DNA from: Trichostrongylus colubriformis
Taxonomy: Eukaryota; Nematoda; Chromadorea; Rhabditida; Trichostrongylidae
Reading direction: 5' to 3'
Length of the DNA stretch: 64,000 bases
NCBI GenBank assembly: GCA_963978905.1
Contig: OZ022256.1
Coordinates: 3,393,501-3,457,500 of the forward strand
Of the stretch, positions 25,045 through 36,200 are shown piece after piece (position 1 is the stretch's first letter; every line of letters starts with the position of its first letter). The translations under genes were made by a program, and so were the position numbers. Under the pieces are notes generated by a model. It was not told the origin of the DNA and searched no databases. It saw only the letters and a program-made list of their open reading frames with translations.

Positions 25045-28000
25045 TGAGCCAGTGTGGGCGAGAGGTCAGCTCGATTTAGCCGATGCCCACAATTCCTACT
25101 TGGGAGAGTAAGTACTTACTGGAGATATGAGAGAGTAAACACTAGCAAACACAAAGAAGAGGTATAGAACTGAACAGTGGCTTATGATTTGGGATAGTTA
25201 TTGAATTAACTCGAAAGTGTGATAAGGAAATTCTATGATTTTGATTTCATATGAGTTATTTAAATAATTCCTTGGTTTGCGGAAGTAAGTGGTTTTGGTC
25301 TCTAGGACGCTTTCTGTGGGGGACGGTGCCAAATGTTACCGTATTCCATGGTAGAGAGTTGTTTTGTTAATTATGGTAATAAGTATATGGATGTGTATTG
25401 ATTTTTTGCTCTAAAATTAGAACAGTGAGGGCGTTTATTCGACAAAAAAATGTTAAAGTTGTATGAGCGTTCGTAGTTCCAGAAGGTAGATGGGCGAGAA
25501 AAAGAAGGGTTATGAACGTAGAAAGTCTTTTTGAGAGAAGATATTGTTTTTCAGCTATGTTAAAGAATTGAAATAGAGGTAGAAGCAGAGCCGACCGAAC
25601 TGGAGAATTTCAGACGATGGGATAATGATTCGGTGGCGAAAAGACAAAAAGTTGGCTCCAAATGTGGAGTAGTATGCAGTGGATGACTAGTTTTCTGGGA
25701 TTTCATGTGTTATTGGCGGGTGGATTACGGTAGTCTTTATTAATCGATATATTTTGCTGGAATTGTTGGTTGGGGAGTATTTGGCCTTTTTACACGTTTA
25801 AATAATACTTAGTGAATGGTTGAATGACTTGAGAGATTTTGATTCGAAAGGTACTAATAGTTATTGAAAAAAATGCTTTTTCGAGTCTAGAAATGAATAT
25901 AGTTGATATTCTTCTCAAAATCAACTCATAAACTGATTTTGATGGGGAAGTGGGTTTCTAGACACGGGTTATTGATGAAATGAGTTACATTTGTTGCGTT
26001 CAAAAGGTGGGTTGAAATTAGGAAAAAATAGAATAGGAAACAAGATGATTTAATGAGGTTTCCGAGATTGAGCCGTGAGTGTGGTTCTGAGTATTTCAAA
26101 AAAAATTGTTTGGGAGGTTAGAGATTGTAGAAGGGTGATACTTCGATTTTGTAGTAATTAGCTAGTAAAGTGAAAGACAAGAAATCTCGAAATTCATTGT
26201 GAAAGGTGATTTTCTCATGTTTTTATGGATTGCGCCATGTTGTTTAATTTCGATTGTATTGTTAGCGTACTGGGAAGGATAATTGTCATTTATAATTATT
26301 GAGATTGGCTAGAAATTTGAAAAGGTGTAATGTGATGATCCAGGAACCAAGTACTTGGCTTGGGATTGCGCCACGTGGTTTGATTCTGATGGTATTGTTA
26401 ATGTGTTGGGAAGGTTGACTACCGGGATTGGGCAGAAATTGGAAGAAGCGGGGCATGATGATTCAGAAAATTGACATTACTTGATCTGGGACTACGCCAT
26501 GTTGTTCAATTTTGTTCGTATTGTTGATACGTTGTGAAGGTCTATTAGTATATCTACTTTTTAAGAATGTATATGAATGAGGGAAGAGGGATATTTGGAT
26601 TGTAGTAATTGATATGGCTTGAGGTAATTAGGATTGCGCCACGTAGTTGACTTACAGTTGTATTATCGCTGTGTTGGGAAGATTTATTATTAGTTATGCC
26701 TATAGAGAGCAAGTGTGAGTGTCCTGGAAAGGGTATGTTAGGGGGATTGCTGTTAATCGATCTATTCTAGGATTGCGCCATGTGGTGGGATCCTAAGTGT
26801 CCTGAAAACTTGTTTGGAGGGTTTGTTTTTCACTGAATGGTGGTATCTAAGTATTGCACAGTTAGCATGTTTGAGTGGAAGACTAAAATACAAAAACTAT
26901 CGTTGAAGTTGTTATTGTTGGATGCGCCATGCTGTTCCCCTGTGGTGATATTGCTGATGTAGTGGAAAGATCTATCATGGTTTTTACTTTTAATAATGGA
27001 TGAAAATGCTTAGAAGGGAGGCCTTTTAGGTAAGGGTATTGATATCATAGCAGCCTATGATCATGCCGCAGGACATCAAGGAAGAACCTAATGTTGACTT
27101 TTTATTAATTGATTGATTATTTTTCATTGGAACATGGGGGTGAAGGGCGGATAGTTGTGTTAGGTGATGTGAAACGGTTTTGTTTTGTTTGATAGAAGCT
27201 TAATATTTGAATAGGGATGGAGGTTTTGGCATGAACTGGGTTTTCTAGATTAAGTTATTGCTGCGATTCAAAATTGCCTCGTTCAAGTACAGTTGGATAA
27301 CGTTTGAAATTGTATAAGTGTTAGGAGAGTGAGGAGTTTTGCGGTGAAGTGAGCAAAATGTGAAGTTTGCAGTGACTGTGCGGGTTTTCGAGTAAGGCAA
27401 TCTGGTAGGAACGTCGGTTTGCCAACAATTATTAACTTGACAGCTTTGTTAGCGCGCTCGAAAAGATGGAAGTGAACATGGAAATGTCATTTTACCTTTG
27501 ATTTGAAGTGACTTCATCTGCTTCTATGGTGGTTTGTTAAACTAGCAACTGCTTGGGGACCTTATGGGTTTATGGAGTGTGGATACATGTTCCATTTTAT
27601 TGGAAAGTTTCAATGCAGACAGGATAAGCTTAAGGAATTGGCCAGGTACCGTAATCTAATTGCGAAATCCGATCGCGGTGGTTGGGATAGGAGTCGCGGC
27701 TGTCAGAGTCGATGTATACATGACGCCGAAGTGACACCTGTTAACGTTGGATCTCTTTGCCTCACCGAGGTACCGAGTGAGTTTCGCAATCCAGACTAAT
27801 AAATCTTGGTTGGCGATCCGCATGTGCCAAGGTGCGTTGTAATGCGGCCGCCTTGGCACAAAAACTTCACTATACACTCGGAAATAGGAGAGATACATGG
27901 ATATATGATTTTGCTGTCTATCTCCTAGTACCGTCTCTGAACCGGTATCGTAGCAGCAAAGGGTCATATAGTGAGTGAGAATAGCTAGTTCTCAAGAAAA

Positions 28001-28858
28001 AGTGCGCAGAATGGCGAGCAAGTCCTTTTCAAAATCGGCAAATTAAATGGTTATTCATTAGATACTGGTTGTCAATAAAGAATTCAAGCGATTACGCGAG
28101 TTACATTAACTATTTCATTTATTTTCCAGTTCATTTACTTTTTTCACTTACTAATACTGGTTTTTACACCAGATTTCGTACTATTATTATCTTATTTCAT
28201 TGTACTTTATTCAGTTCATTTTTTGCTAAAACATATTCGTTTCATATTTCATTTTCATTAATTCTTCATTTTCATTATTTTTTTTCAGATTGGTATAAAC
28301 AAATTGGTTTCCTATCAAAACATATTCTTTTCCCATACATCATTATTAATTGCGCATATTTTTTACATTCTACTTGTTCCATAGGTCTACTCAACTACTT
28401 GCAGTCGAAGTTATTTTTATCAGCCCGATTAGAGGAACGTGTAGAGTGGTGGACGTGTGGTATGCTGTAACTAGCGCGGGCGTGTTACGAAATTGACAGC
28501 CTAGCAGCAGTCTGCTGGGTGTCCTTGATTACTATAGTGATTTACTATCCCTTTAATATGAATTATACTTCTTAATAATATCAAATATCAACTGGTACGC
28601 CGTGGGAAGAAAGAAAGGGGAACTTGTCGCCAGGACTTCTAAATTACACCGTTTTAGGTGTATTACTTATCCCTTATTATGATCATTCTCGAGAGAAAAA
28701 AAAATACTTACGTAAGTTGTCGTTCGTTTTCTTCGTCTTCTGCAGATAGACGAAGTTGTTGGGTTGAGTCGAAGGAAATGTGGGTTGGGAGGGGAATGCA
28801 TTCTACGTGAGAGAGAAAAAGAAGGGGAAAAAAATTGGTTTCGAAAACAGGTGTGAAG
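25045..28858 (-). other. Long apparently non-coding leader of the retrotransposon
   Basis: About 3.8 kb between the primer site and the first recognisable frame. No minus-strand frame here resembles gag: the longest (27656-27967) has no zinc knuckle or capsid motif. A T-rich plus-strand frame at 28069-28470 looks spurious. Gag may be lost or too diverged to see. Confidence 0.6.
26227..26935 (-). repeat. Degenerate tandem repeats in the retrotransposon leader
   Basis: A core GGATTGCGCCATGTNGTT (plus strand) recurs at 26231, 26367, 26493, 26635, 26774 and 26923, spaced 126-149 bp. Several units also share GTATTGTTNATGTGTTGGGAAGG-like sequence after the core. The array lies in the non-coding 5' part of the element. 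It could be an RNA structure, packaging or promoter array; the sequence does not say which. Confidence 0.7.
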
Positions 28859-28878
28859 AAATCTCCCTGGGTCCTCCA
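28859..28878 (-). promoter_or_regulatory. Primer-binding site of the retrotransposon
   Basis: Directly after the 5' LTR on the sense strand comes TGGAGGACCCAG, the TGG start expected for pairing with the CCA end of a tRNA. The tRNA species was not identified. Confidence 0.75.
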
Positions 28879-29179
28879 TATCAGATAATAGGTTGATCGG
28901 GCCTATCACTGAAGGGGGTGTAGGTGTAGCGGTAGGTTATAGGATGTAGTACAAGACACATGGGCTATATATGTTTATTACTATAGGATTACATAAGAGA
29001 GGGAAGAAGGGGGAGGTGAGGAGGTGAGGTGGTGACCGGGAATGACTGCCACTGCTGGATGGCAGCAGCTTAAGTACCCGCAGGCTGGAGGCAGGTCGAG
29101 GTGGCGCAGCCTGATTGGCTGCCGGAGCATGATGACGAGTCCTTGAGGATTGATGGGCTGGAGGAGCTGACACCTGACA
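28879..29179 (-). repeat. 5' LTR of the retrotransposon
   Basis: 301 bp, identical by eye to 18842-19142. Read on the minus strand it begins TGTCAGG and ends CTGATA, so the termini are TG...TA with a short imperfect inverted end. Confidence 0.95.
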
Positions 29180-30283
29180 ATAGCATTACTCACCCTTTGG
29201 TGTTGTTTTTTACCCATTCTCGGCCCTCTACACAAACACCGATAACTTCGGTGGATATCGATCGATTGTCCGTGGATCCATACATTTTTCACTTTTGCAA
29301 CATTACCCACCCGTCGAAGTTGTCCATTACCTCCCACACAAAAACCGGCAATTTCGATCGATCGTTTTGCGCATTTTTCGTTTAGCTCAGCCCACCCCGA
29401 CGGGCTCCTTCCTTGTGACAGCGTTTGTCTCTCACTTTCATTCATCTTTTTCCCGCGCCCAAGTTTTCGAAACCAAATTACCATTTTGTGTAATATCCAC
29501 CCAGTGTTAAACTTCATCTTCCTGTCATAGCGCTAGGTACTACTCACCACTTTTACTTTCCTCCCTGTCTTGAACCACTCTCCAAATGAATTACAATATT
29601 TACATTGAGCACCACCCAATTAACTACAAGTTCCCCTACTGTGGGCTGGTTTCTGCTCACTTTGAGTGCGCACAAAATAACTTCATAAGGTCACTTCTAC
29701 CGATTTTCTCCTAGCCTATGGCTTGCGTTGGAATCAAGTTAAGAACCTTTGTTGTTCTAACCGCCCACTCTTTGTACCCTCCGCCGATTGCGTCTGGGCC
29801 TCTTTCATGTATTTTGAACTCATAGCTGACGTAAACCCACATTTCCTCCATGTTTGGGCCGTTCTGGAACCTAACTAACGGTTAATTTTAATTTGAGCAC
29901 TAAACTTCAGTGCACGTTCCGCACAGCGAGTGGAGCTCAGCTTAGCTCATGTGCGTCTCATGGACTCATTGTCTCATTGTCTCATGCTTTACCCAATCCG
30001 AATTGTCTCCACTTCCACAGGTTGCAAATCTGTAATGTGTGGCGGTCCAATGCCACACATCGCAGATCCTCGTGTCTTTATTCAAAGCAACAGTGGGACA
30101 CGCTGACAAGTCCGCTCCCAAAACCATCGCGTGGGATTGCTGTCCCATTTGACACGTTTTGAATAGTCCCATTTTCTCTATTTACTTGTACTTAGATTAA
30201 AAGAGATGAAGACGAGTGAGAACGGTTTATCCATTCCAGGTAGATACAATGTTCAGAAAAACAATGGGCAACCAACGTAGGAA
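29180..30283. other. Spacer between the LTR element and the end of paralog B
   Basis: No exon or domain recognised. It contains the right target duplication (29180-29183) and a hairpin at about 30030-30062 (ATGTGTGGC facing GCCACACAT). The 3' UTR of paralog B should lie just below 30284. Confidence 0.6.
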
Positions 30284-33200
30284 CTACAAGGCTTCTAAAG
30301 TATTGCTACGCAAATAGTCTCTGTACATAGCATTCGTTGATTCGATGTCGGGGGTTAGTGGTGGAGTACTTTCGGCTGCTTCGATTCTTGAAGGAGCATT
30401 TTGTTGCACATTATTTCTTGATTCTTCAACACGTTGTTTAGGTGGATGAGCGCGAGAGAAGGTGTTCTTTCGACCAATCAACCAATACGTTTCCATTACT
30501 CCTTTACCCTGAAAGGATAGCATTAGGGTAAATTCTTAATTATCCGCAGTAAAAAGGCTATTAGTCGTACTCAGTCGCATATTCAATTACAGTTACTTTT
30601 AGGAGTAAAATGTTTCCAGTCGGAGTGGAAAAGCAGCACATCAACTTCCTCAGCAGTGGCTCAGCGTATAGTGAACGGTTGCCTTTCGAGTACGCCTACG
30701 TCATGAAGAGAGCAGACAGTGGCGCATGCATAGAAACATGGCATATGCATGGAAACTGACTGCAAGGTTAAAGGAATAGTCCACGGAACATGAGTTTCTC
30801 ATTACCCATATATTATGTTGTATTTGCCTTATGTGTGCCGCATTCGAAGTTTTATTCGAGAAAATGTGAATCCAGCTAAGATACAGGACCACAAAGTCTC
30901 GACCGGGTGGGCGGGGCCTCCGGGCGAGAGCCCACCCCGCCGTCCTGTGCGGTCATTGTGGGAGTAGAAAATTACGTGAACAGTCCCAATCTCCGTTTTC
31001 AACCGCGGCATACGACGGGAAGGGAAGTATACTCGGCTGCCCGCCCAGATGGCCGAGAATTTATAGAGCCAATGTCTGCCGGACCCTCACTTTTTTCGTG
31101 TGAAACTTTGCATGTGGCCTTCATCAGGCAAATGCAACGTATGCCTCGATAAACATCAACTTAAAGTCACTTTCACCTTTATAAGAACCTCTCCTCTCAG
31201 TTGTGTTTCATAATCAGCATGGTATTCCTTCATCAGCAAATCGTGCGCTTCTTTAGACAAATGAGTGAGACCAGCTGAATGAACGAATTTTGTGTTTTAA
31301 AGATTGAAGATTCATTGATCTGATAAATGGCAAAGGCTGCTCAGGTTGATAAACAGACGTTTTCCATTGCTCTCCATCCTTGACGAGGTGTTGACTGTGT
31401 CGCCAAAGAGACAATAACGAGGCATGCTTAAGCCAACGACACCAGCAACGCATGGTCCTACAATTATGAAGGTTGTGAGACATTTTCAACTCCCTTGCAT
31501 GCATCTTAACCTCAGATTTGGTACGATGATTTGAAAACGGACATCTACCTGAGTTGACGCCAATTCGTAGTTGCACCCTCTCTTTTGGAAGATGCGATAT
31601 CCTAAACTCGTCAACGAATTTCATGAAGGACAACGATAGCTCGGAGATCTCTTTGATATGAGCGTAACCATTTCTCACTGGTAGACCAGAAACACACAAA
31701 TATCCGTCGCCAATCGATTCCACCTACAAAATTATATTCATTATGAGGCAATCAAGCACCGAATAAGCTCTGCTTTGATGTATTCGTTGATAAGGAGCAT
31801 TGATTTGATGCTGTGAATGTGAATTCCTCACTCTCAGACTATGGAAACCATTCATGGAAAGACAGTGTGAAGCTGTGCATATGTTAGACCGCGTTCATAC
31901 TTTGCGCGGGCAGGATGTGGTTGCATTCACAGGCAGCGAGGCAGAGTGGCACGGGGGAGGTGCAGAGATAACGCACACAACGAGACAGGATGGCGCAGGC
32001 GAAGACGCAGAAACACGCAGCCACGCCCTGCCGCCGGAACCGCGGAGTATGAATGCGGTCCAATGTGTCGTCTGGCAGGCCTTACGCGCTCTACCGAGTT
32101 GTAATCAGCATGAGAGAATTATTCATAGGTCTTTGGATTTTTCTTCATACACAGAGAAGTATTTTGTTACTTTCATTTAGTGTGCACGACGTGTGAAGTC
32201 AAGCCCATCGAAATCTCCTCCCATTGATAGTTTGCAAACGATAGATTTAATCAAAAATTGTCTTAGATACAGCGTGTTTGACCATCAGCCATCACGGCAA
32301 TATAAGACACACGCCCGTCCCCATGATGAAAAAGGGCTCCTTCGAAAGGTACCGAGAGGTGTAAGGGAAACGGATATTTGAAATTAGAAGGGAACGTTGG
32401 CGGCGAAAGCAGGCTGCAAAGGGCGACATTGTAAGGCTGCGTTCATACCAAATTGAATGAGAGTTTTGGCGCATTCGCGTCATGCATGAGGTACGTATCG
32501 ATCAGAAAATGAGAGTATTGGCGCATCGGCGCATTGGCGTATCGGCGCATTCGCGTCATGCATAAGATACGTATCGATCTAGAAAATGAGAGTATTAGCG
32601 CATCGGCGCATCGGCGCATTGGCGGATCGGCGCATCGGCGCATCCGCGATTTGAGAGAATTGGCGCATTCGCGTGATTGATAACATACATATCGATCGAA
32701 AAAGTGAGAGTATTGGCGCATTGGCGCATTGGCGTATCGGCGCATCCGCGCATCCACGATTTGAGAGAATTGGCGCATTCGCGTGATGTATAGGATACAT
32801 ATCGATTGAAAAATGAGAGTATTGGCGCATCCGCGATTTTGGATATTTGCCATAACAGAAAAAGATCAAGAAGTGAAAAGAGAAGAAAAAGAAATCAACC
32901 GCACGTTGGCACGTGCCGCGTTCAAAAGGGTGACGTGGCACGCCAATTCTCTTAAATCGCGGATGCGCCGATGCGCCGATGCGCCAAAACTCTCATTCGA
33001 TTTGGTATGAACGCAACCTATCCTTTGTTCGCGATCTCCCGCGCATCATTGCAAACTGCACACATCACCTTTGCGAGTTGCTCGCTGTAGGAGACGGGAC
33101 CACAGGCTAACGCAGTTGACATTTCTTGCGCGTATGGCGTATTTCATTTATTCATGACGATGTGAAACAAGCCCTCTGCCGGTGTCTTCCAATGAGTTGA

Positions 33201-36200
33201 CGGCGATCCAAGAAACTCCACGGTTTCAGGGGACAGGCCATTTTACAGTTAAGCACACAGTTCTTACAGTCATCAACCAACCAGCGACAATCATATTACC
33301 TTGTATACGGAATGCTCCTCAATGATTGAATCGAATCCGTTATAGAGATCGTTGAGAAGATTAACAATCTGTAATCGAAATGAGGTCATGGTAGAAACAC
33401 TGCAAAACATGTATTACCGTACCTGAAATGCTGTGCATTTAGCAGCCAGCTGAGTAAACTTGACAACATCCGAAAAGAACACTGTGACACTGTCAAATCC
33501 TTCTGGTTCAACAGTCTGGCCCGACTTCAGCCTATCCGCCACTTGTCTGCAATTTTCACTTGAAGTGTAGGCCTTCGGAGGCATATTCCGCGCTCGCCAG
33601 AACGAGCTACATCGTCATTGATGGAGCCTAATGCGGTGTTTTTGTCACGTCTCCGAATCCGTGAGACGCGTGCCAAAAAAGCCCCCAAAGCTCTTCTGCT
33701 AGCTAGCTATCGATCTTAACCCTTGCTTCAAAAAAAACGAATGGTCTTAAAGCAGGGTTACTTGAAGTAAGTTTGCGCTGATAGGGTCATTATTGAAAGT
33801 GACGACAAGAAACACAGACTTGTGGCCTGAACAAAGAAGCTCACCTAGGCAACATTCTTCCTAAGAGAAGATCTGCTTTTTTCTTCTCCTCTTGCAGCTG
33901 TTTTGTTCTCTCCTCAACATCTAACTCGAGAGTTGTTGTGTAGTCTTCCAACATATTGAACATATGGTCCATCAGATTGCTTTTCTTGTCTGGCATCATT
34001 AACTTAAATGCAAATTTTTCATGAAGATTTCCGGATATCGTATTGCAGCAGATCCATGGACCCAGTCCTCTGCTGCCGTAGCATTTGCTCATACCTTCAA
34101 ATTATTGCACAGAGTGTCAGCATTCGGTCGATCATCCGGTTTCTCGCTCCAGCAATCACGTATGAGATGAAGCTGCAGAAATCATCGAAGTCAAGTCTGT
34201 TTTCACTTCTACTAGCCTGCATTCATACTTGGTAACGCAATTGCAGAGAACGTGTTCACGCAATACTCCAGCAGTGCAGGGCACTCCGTTGGCTGTACGG
34301 CGGGAAAGCGCGTCTGCGGTATTGATGAAGGCATTACTTTCGAGTCACAGGTGGAAGCGCAGTCCGCTGAGGGTATTGATGAGGTGGGTGTCGATTGGTT
34401 GAATTTTCGCTTCGCGGCGTCGCACTCGCTGCGCCGTCAGCGTGTCGTTTGAAATTCCGCTCATGACGCCATGGGCTGGTACCGCAAGAAACTGTTAAGA
34501 TCGCGTGTTGAAAGCTCCGGGAGTTTGCCTATGCCGTGTTGTTTCTACGTCGTTTCCAGATCGCAGTTCACAAGTTATTGCAGTTCCATGATTCTCTTCG
34601 ATTTAACTTTTATGACGTTCAAGCCGTATTCAATCGCGAAAAAACTCGCACTCGCCGCGGGTGGCCGCGCAAAATTTGACCGATTGGCACACTCCCTTGC
34701 TGGTCAGGCCCTTGGTTGCGGGTGCAGTGCAGCAATCGGATCGCGCAACCTGTCGCCGGGTATGAATGCAGCCCAAGAGTTCGCATGGATCACAAAATCA
34801 CAAAAAGATTACAAAAATGAAGAAGCCATTAAAAGATGGTCCAGTTTCCATTATCCTGTGGCTTCATATGCCCTCTTAAAGAAATAAGTTAATAACCAAG
34901 GCGCTTACCACTGCTACGTTGATCTCGCCATCAGTATTGAGATCTGGCCGTGGTGGGGTGTGCCCCCCTTTCTTGAGCATGTATAACAGCTCTGAAATCG
35001 CAAGATGGAGCGAAGCAGACGGGTGAAACCCTCATACGGAGTGATCTTCTTACCATCAGTTCCTTCTTTTCGTTCTTGTAAGTTCCATGCGGCCTTTCGT
35101 GTAACGACCTCTGAAGCGATAATAGCAAATGAGTAAATGTCGCCCTCTTTCGACATTCTTGCAGAGGTCTCGGGTGTCCGAAGATGTTCGGGAGCCAGCC
35201 ATAGAAGACCTAGGAGATAATTCGTGAAAGACAGCGAGGAGAATCAATGCAAATTTTATAGGGAATCCGGTCAATATTTGTGGTCTTACGAAGAACTGAA
35301 GGATACCGTAACAATGTAATTAGGAAATATTTACGCTTTTTCTTGAGCCCATCATCTTCTCGTAATGATCCAAGCCCATAGTCGGATATCTTAACTTGCC
35401 AGCTGTCAGTTACCAAACAACACTCAGAACGGAGACGACCGTGGCATCCGATGAATGAGTTGTGCAGGAAGCGGAGACCCTGCAAGCAAATAGGTCTTGC
35501 ATTTTTCATAAATACTCGAGTCTACTTTGAAATCGGGTACCTCGGCAATGTCTCTCATGATGCATAACATGAAGAACGGATCTAACCACAGCGATCCCTT
35601 CAAAATCAGCTCCTGAAACGTAATGAATGGTATTCCCGGAGTGCTAGTGTAGTGGGTATTGCAACAGCAGCAAGTACACTTTTATGTACTATAAGCCCTA
35701 AATGTACTACCTTTGGTAACTTGCTCACATAGTCACGCGTGTGCGTGGAGATTTAAACTAGATAATTTTCAGCCTCGTCAGAACTGCTTTTCCGCGCGCG
35801 CTTCAGTCGGCGCCAAAGAGTCGCTGCTTTCATTCACACCATGCACCATATACTTCCTTGTTTATCCTTCTTCCAAGGCTATATCCTGCCAAAATCGGAA
35901 TGTGAGCAATTGTTATTCAAAGGTTCGCCTGGGTTCCTGCTTGCCTACGGGGAAAACTGCGTGTACGACCACTACTCTCCAATAGAAGGGGAGCCTACCA
36001 TATTGCCATTAAAAGCAAGGAATGCGATATCCCATAGCCGTTCAGCAATCCATGACAGATTTACAAATTCAGACCAAATACATTGATAACAACAGAAGAT
36101 AATTGACTATCTTGTGAAGCGAACCTGTAGAGTGCCTCTGGAGCACATTCGCCATATGGCTACATACTCGGCACCATCGATCGAAAGTCCAATGAAGCGA

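Larger units (their letters stand above)
18842..29179 (-). mobile_element. Gypsy-type LTR retrotransposon, defective, with identical LTRs
   Basis: A 10,338-bp element bounded by two 301-bp direct repeats and a 4-bp ATAG target duplication (18838-18841 and 29180-29183). Its sense strand is minus: primer site next to the right LTR, polypurine tract next to the left LTR, and protease, reverse transcriptase, RNase H and integrase in that order between them. The domain order and the GPY-type integrase end indicate Ty3/gypsy (Metaviridae). Pol is interrupted by several frameshifts and no intact gag frame is seen, so it looks non-autonomous. A further reading frame with a membrane helix lies upstream of protease. 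It sits between the two cyclase paralogs and does not break either. Confidence 0.95.
30284..34002 (-). other. Paralog B exons 23-29: dimerisation, cyclase domain and tail
   Basis: Exons: 33845-34002, 33423-33546, 33300-33368, 31549-31723, 31359-31457, 31177-31274, 30284-30508. The tail differs from A in its middle but keeps [12 protein letters not shown] and the [11 protein letters not shown] end. Intron 25 (31724-33299) holds two foldback elements. Confidence 0.94.

Noticed and set aside
26227..26935. CRISPR-like regular repeats
   Set aside because: Units are degenerate, spacing is 126-149 bp, the genome is eukaryotic and the array lies in a retrotransposon leader.
28069..28470. 133-codon plus-strand open frame inside the retrotransposon
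   Set aside because: Composition is T-rich, giving Phe/Ile/Tyr/Ser runs. It is antisense to the element and has no recognisable domain.
32443..32941. Long minus-strand frames rich in Arg-Ala-Asn-Ala repeats
   Set aside because: They translate the 9-bp GGCGCATCG minisatellite in a foldback element; all frames stay open because of the repeat.
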